Shown: piece after piece, positions 21,401-29,400 of the stretch
Numbering within the stretch: position 1 is the first letter of the stretch
Layout: each line of letters starts with the position of its first letter
Source: Acaryochloris sp. IP29b_bin.176
GTDB taxonomy: Bacteria > Cyanobacteriota > Cyanobacteriia > Thermosynechococcales > Thermosynechococcaceae
Length of the DNA stretch: 64,000 nucleotides
Direction of reading: 5' to 3'
Assembly: GCA_028285315.1 (NCBI GenBank)
Contig: JANQPU010000041.1
Span: forward strand, 19,932 to 83,931
Notes under the pieces: model-generated
What the model saw: only the letters and a program-made list of their open reading frames with translations
The model's database searches: none
What the model was told of the DNA's origin: nothing
Translations under genes and position numbers: made by a program

Positions 21401-23175
21401 CAGACTACATGCTTCCTGCCCAGTTTATCTGCCTAGAAGTACTGCCCTTGACTGCGAATGGCAAGATTGATCGGCGCGCCTTACCCGCACCCAACTGGGA
21501 ACGTGATCAATTCGGACTGCCGCAGACTGATCTGGAGCAAAGGCTTGCCGCTATCTGGGCAGCGGCGTTACGTCTCAAAGCTGTGGGACTCCACGACAAT
21601 TTCTTTGATTTAGGCGGTGATTCTATTTTGGCGCTGCAGATTGTGAGTCGGGCAGCTCAGGAGGGAATAACGATTGGGCCTAAACAACTCTTTCAACACC
21701 AAACCATTGCCGAACTAGCCGCTGTTGCCCACCTCGGTGAGGTTATCCAAATCTCACAGGCACCAGCGACGGGTCCAGTGCCCTTAACACCTATTCAGCA
21801 CTGGTTCTTTGAGCAAGGGTTAGCCGAGCCTCATCATTTCAATCAATCGGTCTGTTTGGAATTACCGCTGAAGGTTGATCATGATGCCCTAGATGCAGCA
21901 GTTGCCGCTGTCTATCAGCATCATGATGCCCTGCGGCTTCGGTTTACATGGTGCGATCGCAATTGGCAGCAGCAGTATACGGACGCCCCCCCACCTGTAA
22001 TACAATGGACCGACCTAGCTGCGCTTGATCGCCGCCAGCAGGATGCAGCCATTACCCAGCAGGCCCAGATTTTACAGGCAAGTCTCGATCTTCAGGCGGG
22101 TCCTCTGGTGGTTGTGGGCGGATTCAATTTAGGGGATGTGCGTCCCAGTCAGCTTTTGATCGTCATCCACCACTTGGTCGTTGATGGCGTTTCCTGGCGA
22201 ATTTTGCTGACCGATTTGCATCAGGCTTACCAGCAGGCCACAGTAGGCCCAACGATTGCCTTACGACCCAAAACCCATTCCTATCAGCAGTGGGCAAATC
22301 AGCTAAAGGATAGGGCGACGAGTCCTGAGATTGCTGAGGCTGGCGAGGCTTGGCAATCTTTGATTCAATCCAGCGTTTTGGCTCTGCCCCAAGATGGTCT
22401 GCCTGGAGACGATACAACTGCCAGTCAGCAGATTAAAGCAACACTTGCAGTCCCGCAGACCCAAGCACTGCTGCAAACAGTACCGTCGGTTTACAACACT
22501 CAAATCACCCCTGTCCTGCTCACGGCGCTCATGCAAACACTGGTGCCCTGGATGAGTCAATCCAAAATTCTGATCGATCTAGAAAATTACGGGCGTTTTT
22601 CTGAGACTCTAGATTTGTCTCGAACCGTGGGCTGGTTTACCTGTCTTTATCCGGTCTGCTTATCTCTTGAACCTGGGGAACTCGCTGAGCAGTTAAGAAG
22701 CATCAAAAAACAGCTTCTAACCATTCCCCACCAGGGACTTAGCTATGGACTATTGCGATATTTACAAAACCAGCAGTCGTTAGCGATCTCACCCGCAATT
22801 AGCTTTAACTATTTAGGCCAGCTGGATCTGGGCGAGTTTGAGAAAGCCCAGGATTTCCGTCGAATTGCCTCCCCAGCGGCCAACCAATCGGACCTCAATT
22901 CACGGGTACATGAGATTGATATCAATTGTTGGGTTGAAGACGATCGCCTCCAGATGGAATGGACCCATAGCCCCAGGCATCAGCAATCTCAAACGATCGA
23001 TCAATTAGCGCATCAGTTTGTAACGAACCTAGAAACTCTGATTGCCCTTTGCTCATCCCGTCAGGATGTAGATTACACACCATCGGATTTCGGTTTAGTG
23101 CAGTTGGATCAAACCGCCCTTGATGCGGTGTTGGCCCAGGTCAGTTTTGCTGGCGAACAGGAGGTGGCACCATGA
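15427..23175 (+). CDS. NRPS, two modules C-A-PCP-C-A-PCP-E, predicted Gly then D-Val
   Basis: The ATG lies two bases after the previous stop, with GGGAG about ten bases upstream. 2582 aa. C1 starts with YELSPTQQGMLFH, the D-accepting type, HH at 141-142. A1 code D-I-L-Q-L-G-L-I-W equals the glycine code. PCP1 Ser1015. C2 is an L-type domain (HHMIMDG, H1204). A2 code D-A-L-W-I-G-G-T-F equals a valine code. PCP2 Ser2066 lies in LGGDSI. The E domain has HHLVVDG at 2248, but its EGHGR motif reads ENYGR; Glu2386 is kept and Gly-His is changed. The following protein again begins with a D-accepting C domain, which argues that Val is still epimerised. The gene ends in a 4-bp ATGA overlap with the next one, so translation is probably coupled. 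Confidence 0.94.
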   Translation: MAQVLDIYELSPTQQGMLFHTLFAPDTGIYFEQRHCLLHGTLDCDAFMQAWQQVVDRYDVLRTDFHWQEADQPLQVVYDTVALPWIVEDWQALTLAQQTAKLEALLAQDRAQGFQLDQAPLMRCALLQLAPDRYRFIWSYHHLLMDGWCNGVLVKDVLAIYRSIREDSALQLLPPKHYRDYIVWLQQQDQTQAENYWRHILSGFEAPTPLGIDRAAPLQGNSSFGEQQSQLTATLSADLQAFAQRSRLTLNTLFQGVWAIVLSRYSGQSDVLFGITVSGRPPTLAGIESMVGLFINTVPLRSYVPSDASILQWLQELQQDQRDREAYSYSALTDLQSWSDIPSGSPLFESLLVFENYPVSIEAVTQNLDSGFKLQEGQGYEQTNYPLTLVVIPGDEIQLSLRYDTHRVADADAQRLLGHIEQVLRHLVRDPLQSLSQLPLLTKQEQQQLEQLAQGKVVSIPANTIHQQFETQVRQTPDTIALTFSETASAEKTVSLSYQQLNHRANQLAHYLLEQGIGQRIGLCLHRSVDMVVGLLGILKAGCSYVPLDPNYPVNRLQYIVANAELDALITTTDVTFEIGTAALVIALDQLASSIHQCPGHNPLLQTGLDDIAYILYTSGSTGQPKGVPILHRCLSNFLSAMAETLGITADDRLLAITTLAFDIAALEIFLPLVTGAQVVVTSREVAQDGGQLAALLENQRISIMQATPATWRLLLDGNWHSHSSLKVLCGGEALDITLAQQLLARGDEVWNLYGPTETTIWSGALQITPHSLGTGTVPIGCPLANTQFYVLDQQQRQVPIGVPGELYIGGMGLSPGYWQQPELTSERFISSPLAEIEEGIGEGSRGIPVLYRTGDCVRYREDGTLDYLGRLDNQIKLRGFRIELGDIEAALSQHPLVEQAVVVLHDRDNPRLVAYLVLTQQCPQAELVQQLRQWLSQRRPAYMMPAVYIVLEALPLTPNGKVDRRSLPDPEPVTEKAVPPQTTVEVLIAGVWTTVLGCEQVRLNDHFFELGGHSLLATRVIAQLSQVLGVDVPLRSLFEHPILADFVGVVQRTQGRSQPPISSGHPPTLSDAQQRQWLMAQLEPDNIAYTIPTAVRLQGELSITGLQQSLVQVVHRHEPLRTIYPAVNGEALPQVIPASEATAELEIEGIDLRHLDTVKQRSEVRRLTHEQTQQPFNLKQGPLWRSQLLQLSEQEHILLLTFHHMIMDGWSMGLLLQELTTCYQGFQLDQSVMLPPLNITYSDYAHWQKSLDVADQFTYWQGQLRGAAPVLELPIDFPRSAEPSSEGRIYEFRLTQGQTERLKKFSQQNGATLFMTLLAAFKVLLYRYSGVKDLLIGTPVANRQQAELQNLMGLFVNTLVLRTNLAGNPRFIELLAQVRTVALSAYSHQDLPFEQLIEGLEIPRSQSHTPLFQVMFALQDRPAAVALDNLTWSPLSVDTGTAKFDLTLEMQETPGGLVGQIEYRPDLFSADTIHRMAGHLRTLLKALPESSQLRISELPLLLRQEQDQLLVLSQAAQPELSQQDCIQQLFEQQVEQTPDAIALRHGSTTITYEALNQQANQLARHLQSLGVGLETPVGIWATGSPENIVAIVAILKAGGTYVPFDSNYPTERLVWMVEDTQIALLLADHLTEPIAPEIRNKVRVLSLEVLPTQSHATSNLSVEITANQLAYILYTSGSTGQPKGVCTPHRGVTRLVKAPTYITLDRHDVLLQAAPLSFDASTLEIWGALLNGGTLVLLPTSSPSLAELGEIISSHQVTTLWLTAGLFNLMVDEQLDALQSVRQLIAGGDVLSVSHLQKALTHLEHTQIINGYGPTEGTTFTCCHSVSAGDLATCPPIGMPINQTQAYVLDHDFQLVPLGVPGELYIGGAGLARGYLNRPALTAERFIPNPFYDVRQPGNDSFYLYKTGDRVRYRSDGALEYLGRLDQQVKIRGFRIELGEIELALAEHPHVQQAVVRVDGETADRKRLIAYLQSPPLESVALRQFLLSRVPDYMLPAQFICLEVLPLTANGKIDRRALPAPNWERDQFGLPQTDLEQRLAAIWAAALRLKAVGLHDNFFDLGGDSILALQIVSRAAQEGITIGPKQLFQHQTIAELAAVAHLGEVIQISQAPATGPVPLTPIQHWFFEQGLAEPHHFNQSVCLELPLKVDHDALDAAVAAVYQHHDALRLRFTWCDRNWQQQYTDAPPPVIQWTDLAALDRRQQDAAITQQAQILQASLDLQAGPLVVVGGFNLGDVRPSQLLIVIHHLVVDGVSWRILLTDLHQAYQQATVGPTIALRPKTHSYQQWANQLKDRATSPEIAEAGEAWQSLIQSSVLALPQDGLPGDDTTASQQIKATLAVPQTQALLQTVPSVYNTQITPVLLTALMQTLVPWMSQSKILIDLENYGRFSETLDLSRTVGWFTCLYPVCLSLEPGELAEQLRSIKKQLLTIPHQGLSYGLLRYLQNQQSLAISPAISFNYLGQLDLGEFEKAQDFRRIASPAANQSDLNSRVHEIDINCWVEDDRLQMEWTHSPRHQQSQTIDQLAHQFVTNLETLIALCSSRQDVDYTPSDFGLVQLDQTALDAVLAQVSFAGEQEVAP

Positions 23176-26100
23176 ACCGCACTGTTCAAGATATTTATCC
23201 CCTCTCACCGGCCCAACGGGGCATGTTGTTCCACAGTCTCTATCACGCTCAGTCCGGTGTATATGTCGTCCAGGTTGTGTATACGCTCCAGGGACCACTG
23301 AACCGAGACGCTTTTGAGCAGGCTTGGCAGCAGCTTGTTGAGCGCCACTCTATCCTGCGAACCGCATTTGTTTGGGATAACCTTGAGACCCCGGTCCAGG
23401 TTGTCGGTCAGCAGGTATCTCTGCCGATCGCCTGGCAAGATTGGCAATATATCGCCGCACCAGAACAACAACAGCGCTTATCAGCTTGGCTGGTAGCAGA
23501 TCGTCAACAGGGCTTTCAGCTTTCTGCGGCACCGCTCATGAGACTGAACGGCATTCAACTGGGGCCAGATCGCCACCGCATTATTTGGACCCACCATCAT
23601 ATTTTGTTGGATGGTTGGTCATTACCGACCCTGCTGAAGGAATGGTTAGTTTACTACCAAGCAAATGATGCTCAGCAATCAGCTCGCCTAAGTCCTGCAC
23701 TTCCCTACCGGGATTATATTGGTTGGTTACAGCAGCAAGATTTAGTGCAAGCGCGACAATTTTGGCGAGCACAGTTAACGGGTATCACGGCACCGACATC
23801 TCTAGGAATTGATCGAGGCCCCTCCCCCCAAGGCGTCATCCAGTCTCAAACCCAACTATTGACCTGGACCATTGAGCAGACGCAACAGCTCAGATCCTTT
23901 GCCCAACAGCATCGCCTCACCCTCAGTAGTGTTGTTCAGGGAGTCTGGGCTAAACTTCTCAGCTGCTATAGCGGTGATGAGTCCGTGCTGTATGGTTTAG
24001 CTTGCTCCGGCCGGCCCAGCACGCTACCCATGGCAGAACATCGGGTGGGGTTATTTATTAATACATTGCCGATGGCGGTTCAGGTCCCATCTGAGCAGCG
24101 ACTGATTCCCTGTATGCAGCAGCTTCAGATCCAGCAATTGGCCATCCAGCCTTATGAATATACGCCACTGGTTGAAATTCGTGCCGTTAGCGACATTCCT
24201 AACAATGTGCCGCTGTTTGAGAGTGTTGTGGTGTTTGAGAACTATCCCATTGAGCCTCGTCAGAGCAGTGGCGGGTTAGCACTACTAGATGTGGATGTAG
24301 TTGAGCAAACCCACTATCCACTCATGCTGTTTGTGACATTGACTGACACGCTGCAGTTGAAGCTACTGTTCGATGCGCAGCGATTCACTGAAGGAGCGAT
24401 CTCACGGCTCCTGGTTCATTTTCAGTCCGTTCTCAGTCAGATGCTTCAGTCTGTCCATGGTCGTCTGCAGGATCTTAGGCTGCTCACATCTAAAGAGCAA
24501 CAGCAACTCAGTCTGTTTGGTAGCGCTAGAGTTACAGAGGTTGCTCAGAAGTCAGCTCCTGCCGCAATTGCCCACCAAGCCGACCAATACCCTGAAAATA
24601 CGGCCGTGATTTTTGCGGGTGAATCCCTCAGCTATGGACAGTTAAACCAGCAAGCCAATCAACTGGCACATTATTTGATCGCACAGGGGATTAGCTCGCG
24701 GTCGCTGATCGGTCTGTGTGTCAACCGCTCCATGCATATGGTGGTGGCCTTACTGGCAATTTTGAAAGCTGGATGTGCCTATGTGCCTCTAGATCCCACC
24801 TTCCCTACAGCCCGACTGCAGTACATGGCGATGGATGCAGGTCTCGATGGGATTATTTGCCATGCCGACACCCAAACGATAGCGCTGGATCTAACCTCCC
24901 ACATCATTAATTTAAGTCTCGTTGATGCCGATATTCAGCAGCAGCCCACGACCACGCCCCATCCCTCAATCACACCCAACGACCTCGCCTATTTGATTTA
25001 CACCAGCGGGAGTACCGGCCAACCCAAGGGGGTCCCCATCCAACATCAAAATCTCAGTAATCTGTTGAGTGCGATGGCTGATCGGCTGGATATCTGCAGC
25101 CGCGATACATTTATGGCCGTTACCACGCTGTCCTTTGATATTGCTGCACTGGAGCTATTCTTACCACTGATCAGTGGCGCCCGTTTGCTGTTAGCCAGCG
25201 ATGAGATGGTGCGGGATGGCCATCAGTTGATCGCCCATTTGGACACCTATGGAGTGGACCTCATGCAGGCTACGCCAGCAACCTGGCGATTGATGGTCAA
25301 CTGTGGTTGGAGTGGTCATAGTGGACTGAGAATGCTCTGTGGTGGTGAAGCATTAGATATAGAACTAGCCCAGCGGCTCCTCAACTCTGCTGAGCAGGTT
25401 TGGAATGTTTACGGACCAACAGAAACAACTATCTGGTCAAGTGCCTTATCTCTATCTAAAGAACATCTGTCACTTGGTACAGTTCCCATTGGTGCTCCGA
25501 TTGATAACACACAATTCTATGTCCTTGATCGCCAGCAGCAGCCGGTCCCCATTGGTGTTACTGGTGAACTCTACATTGGTGGCAAGGGGCTGGCTCCAGG
25601 ATATTGGCATCGTTCTGAACTGACGGCGGAGAAATTTATACCCAATCCATTGGATGAGACGGGCCAATTCCCAAGGTTATATCGGACGGGCGATCGTGTC
25701 CGCTACCGCGAAGATGGAACACTGGATTATTTAGGTCGATTTGATCAGCAGGCTAAACTGCGCGGCTATCGGATCGAGCTGGGTGAAATTGAGGCTGCGA
25801 TCGCAACCCATGCATCGATCTCTCAAGCTGTGGTTGTCATTCTGGGGGGAACACCCAACGACCAGCGCCTGGTCGCCTACGTCACGCCAGCCAATCAAGA
25901 ACTTGAGCCCCTTGAACCAACGTTGCGTTCTCATCTGAGTACATTGCTTCCACCCTACATGGTTCCAAGTGTCTATCAAATTCTAGAGGCCTTTCCCCTG
26001 ACCCCCAATGGCAAGGTGGACCGCAAGGCTCTCCCTAGACCGATGACCTCAACCGTGGCTCAGGATCATCAGCCTCAAACCTCGATAGAAACGACTCTGG

Positions 26101-26411
26101 CGGAAATCTGGCGATCGCTGCTGCAGCGGGATGCCATTAGCATTTACGACAACTTCTTTGAGGTGGGAGGTCATTCGTTGCTGGTGGTCAATGCCCAAAT
26201 TCAGATTCGGCAAAGACTCGGCGTTGAACTGTCTCTCATGGACCTGTTTAGCTATCCCACCATCAGCACCCTGGCAACCTTTATTGGTGCTCAGCAGAGC
26301 GAAGGACCCGAATCATCGGACCGAACGGTTGCTTTAGCAACAGGCAAACAGCGCCTCAAGCAACGACTCCAACAACGTCGGAATGCGGCTCAGGTGGGAG
26401 GTGCCCAATGA
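23172..26411 (+). CDS. NRPS module C-A-PCP, predicted Gly
   Basis: The start overlaps the previous stop (ATGA) and follows a strong AGGAGGTGG ribosome site. 1079 aa. The C domain begins YPLSPAQRGMLFH, the D-accepting type that fits an upstream D-Val, with HHILLDG at 142-148. A domain 470-960 with YTSGSTGQPKG near 609 and code D-I-L-Q-L-G-V-I-W, a glycine variant. PCP Ser1002 in VGGHSLL. The A domain is very similar to the Gly domain of the preceding protein (shared MQATPATWRL and LCGGEALDI), indicating duplication inside the cluster. The basic Gln/Arg-rich tail (KQRLKQRLQQRRNAAQ) is probably the docking helix that hands the chain to the next PKS. The partner gene overlaps by four bases. Confidence 0.94.
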   Translation: MNRTVQDIYPLSPAQRGMLFHSLYHAQSGVYVVQVVYTLQGPLNRDAFEQAWQQLVERHSILRTAFVWDNLETPVQVVGQQVSLPIAWQDWQYIAAPEQQQRLSAWLVADRQQGFQLSAAPLMRLNGIQLGPDRHRIIWTHHHILLDGWSLPTLLKEWLVYYQANDAQQSARLSPALPYRDYIGWLQQQDLVQARQFWRAQLTGITAPTSLGIDRGPSPQGVIQSQTQLLTWTIEQTQQLRSFAQQHRLTLSSVVQGVWAKLLSCYSGDESVLYGLACSGRPSTLPMAEHRVGLFINTLPMAVQVPSEQRLIPCMQQLQIQQLAIQPYEYTPLVEIRAVSDIPNNVPLFESVVVFENYPIEPRQSSGGLALLDVDVVEQTHYPLMLFVTLTDTLQLKLLFDAQRFTEGAISRLLVHFQSVLSQMLQSVHGRLQDLRLLTSKEQQQLSLFGSARVTEVAQKSAPAAIAHQADQYPENTAVIFAGESLSYGQLNQQANQLAHYLIAQGISSRSLIGLCVNRSMHMVVALLAILKAGCAYVPLDPTFPTARLQYMAMDAGLDGIICHADTQTIALDLTSHIINLSLVDADIQQQPTTTPHPSITPNDLAYLIYTSGSTGQPKGVPIQHQNLSNLLSAMADRLDICSRDTFMAVTTLSFDIAALELFLPLISGARLLLASDEMVRDGHQLIAHLDTYGVDLMQATPATWRLMVNCGWSGHSGLRMLCGGEALDIELAQRLLNSAEQVWNVYGPTETTIWSSALSLSKEHLSLGTVPIGAPIDNTQFYVLDRQQQPVPIGVTGELYIGGKGLAPGYWHRSELTAEKFIPNPLDETGQFPRLYRTGDRVRYREDGTLDYLGRFDQQAKLRGYRIELGEIEAAIATHASISQAVVVILGGTPNDQRLVAYVTPANQELEPLEPTLRSHLSTLLPPYMVPSVYQILEAFPLTPNGKVDRKALPRPMTSTVAQDHQPQTSIETTLAEIWRSLLQRDAISIYDNFFEVGGHSLLVVNAQIQIRQRLGVELSLMDLFSYPTISTLATFIGAQQSEGPESSDRTVALATGKQRLKQRLQQRRNAAQVGGAQ

Positions 26412-29400
26412 CCTCTGTTCAGCAATCGGTTACAGGTTTAGAAATCGCCATTATTGGAATGGCAGGTCGCTTCCCAGGTGCGGCTTCGATCTCTGAATTT
26501 TGGCACAACCTCACCCAATCCGTTGAATCAATTGGACCGCTTGATGAAGCCCGCCTACTAGCTCAAGGGGTGACCCCAGAGGCCTTGGCGGATCCGAACT
26601 ATGTAAAAGTGGGCGGCGTTTTAGCTGATACCGATCAATTTGATGCCGCCTTCTTTGGGTATAGCCCTCGCGAAGCTGAACTGCTGGATCCGCAGCAGCG
26701 CATCTTCTTAGAAACGGCCTGGGAGGCGTTAGAGACATCTGGATACGACTCAGAGCGCTTTAGGGGCAGTATTGGGGTTTACGGCGGCGCAGGTATGAAT
26801 GGATATCTCCTCAATCTCTACGCTAATCCTAATATTCGTGATCATATCAGTCCCTATGAGCTATTTATTTCCAACGATAAGGACTTTTTGACCACTCGCG
26901 TTTCCTATAAACTGAACCTGCAGGGGCCAAGTTTAGATGTCCAAACTGCCTGTTCTTCTTCGCTGGTAGCTGTTCATTTAGCAGGACAAGCCCTACTCAG
27001 CGGTGAATGTGACCTTGCCCTTGCGGGTGGAGTCGCAATTTCTAAGCAACTGGGTTACCGGGTCCAGGCAGGCAGTATCTACGCAGCCGATGGTCACTGT
27101 CGCGCTTTCGATGCCAAGGCAGACGGAACCGTCGGTGGCAATGGCGTTGGCATTGTGGTCCTGAAGCGTTTAGAAGAAGCCCTCAAGGAGGGTGACACCA
27201 TTGAGGCAGTGATTAAGGGATCTGCCATTAACAATGATGGGGCCAAGAAGGTCAGCTATACGGCTCCCTCCATTGAGGCCCAGAAAGCCGTGATTCAAGC
27301 TGCCCAAACCATGGCCGAAGTTGAGTCTGACAGCATCAGCTATATTGAGGCCCACGGCACAGGAACGGATCTGGGTGACCCCATCGAACTCGCAGCCCTG
27401 ACTCAGGCATTTAATACCGATCAAACTGAGTTCTGTGCCCTCGGTTCGGTAAAGACCAACATTGGCCATTTAGATGCTGCTGCTGGCATTGCCGGACTGA
27501 TCAAAACAGTTTTGGCCCTTAAGCATCAACAGATTCCAGCCAGTCTCCATTTTCAAGAGCCAAACCCCAACATTGACTTTAACAACAGTCCGTTTTACGT
27601 CAATACAACCCTGACGCGTTGGACTCGCAATGGTAGTTTCCGTCGAGCGGGGGTCAGCTCCTTTGGCATTGGGGGAACCAATGCCCATGTTGTCCTTGAA
27701 GAAGCACCAGTTCCATCTCCTCAAGCTACTGCACACCCGCAACTGTTGATTGTGTCCGCAAAAACTCCTACAGCCCTGGAGACTGCTAGCAATAATCTAG
27801 TTCGACATTTGGACGCCACTCCAGACCTCTCTCTGGCTGATGTGGCTTGGACCTTGCAAATGGGACGACGAGCTTTTCCCTATCGCCGCGCTGTGGTCTG
27901 CAACGAGATCACCGATGCCATCACTCAACTGAAGGTACCTGCAGTCCAACTTAGCAAAGAACAACCGACCCCTATTTTCCTCTTCCCAGGTCAGGGAAGT
28001 CAGTACCCGAATATGGCAAAGGGGCTATACGAAACCCAACCGATTTTTCGACAGGTTTTGGATCAGTGCGCAGCTCTCCTGGAACTAGATCACTCACTGC
28101 TGGAAATACTGGCCTCAGAAAAACGGATCATCCAAACCCAATACACTCAACCCGCCCTGTTTGCCGTTGAATACGCTTTGGCTCAGCTGTGGCAACATTG
28201 GGGGCTGAGGCCTAAAGCCATGCTGGGTCACAGCATTGGGGAATATGTTGCCGCCTGTTTAGCAGGCGTATTTGACCTTGAAACAGCCTTGCGACTGGTG
28301 ACCTGGCGAGGGCAATTAATGCAGCAACAGCCTCATGGAGCTATGCTATCCGTTGCGCTGGCACCAGCAGACATACGTCCTCGTTTGAAAGACGCCTTGA
28401 CCTTAGCCGCCACCAATGGCCCGCAACTGTGTGTGGTGTCGGGCAGCGAAGCTGAGATCGCCACCTTCCAGGTCGAACTTCAGCAAAGCAACATTAGCTG
28501 CTGCCGCCTTCACACCTCCCACGCTTTCCATTCCCCGTTGATGGAGCTGATGATTGCCCCCTTTGTGGCTGCAGTGGGTAAAGCAAACCTTAGTCCACCG
28601 ACAATCCCCTTTATCTCCAACGTAACGGGGACTTGGATCACCCCTGAAGAGGCCACTGACCCTGGCTATTGGGGACGGCAGGCTCGACAGACCGTACACT
28701 TCAGTGAGGGAGTCACCGAACTCCTGCAGCTTGCAGAGCCGGTTTTCCTAGAGGTTGGTCCGGGACAAACTCTCACCACTCTCACCCGTCAACATTTCTC
28801 AGCTTCGGTTCAGGCTCCAACCGCCTCTAGCTTGCCTCATCCCAAAGCAGCCAAAGTGGGTGCAGACCTACAGCAACTTTTCACTGCTGCAGGGCAAGTC
28901 TGGTCTGCTGGGGTCTCCGTTGCTTGGGATCAGCTTCAAACAGAACAACATCGCCGGGTTCCTTTACCCACCTACCCTTTCGAGCGTCAGCGTTATTGGG
29001 TAGATCTCGATACCTCGCTCAACACCGCACTGTCAAAATCGAAGTCCGCCACCATCACCTTAGAAGCCGATCCCACCCATTGGTTCTATCGCCCCAGTTG
29101 GCAGCGCATCGAAGGGCAAGTCCCGCAGATGCTGGAACCTGGGGAACGTCCCCGCTGGTTAATTTTTGCGGATGAGTTGGGTTTGGGGCAAACCCTCGCT
29201 CAGAAGATTGAACAGACGGGGCAAGATGTGTTTACTGTTAAGCCCGGTCACACCTTCGAGCAAACTGGATATCGGCAGTTTGATGTCAGTGAGTCTGCCG
29301 ACAGTTATCGGCAGCTTCTTGACGATCTGAATCTGCGGGAAATGACGCCGACGGCGATTGTCTATCTTTGGCCATTGGATCGCGAACCTAAGCACCGATT

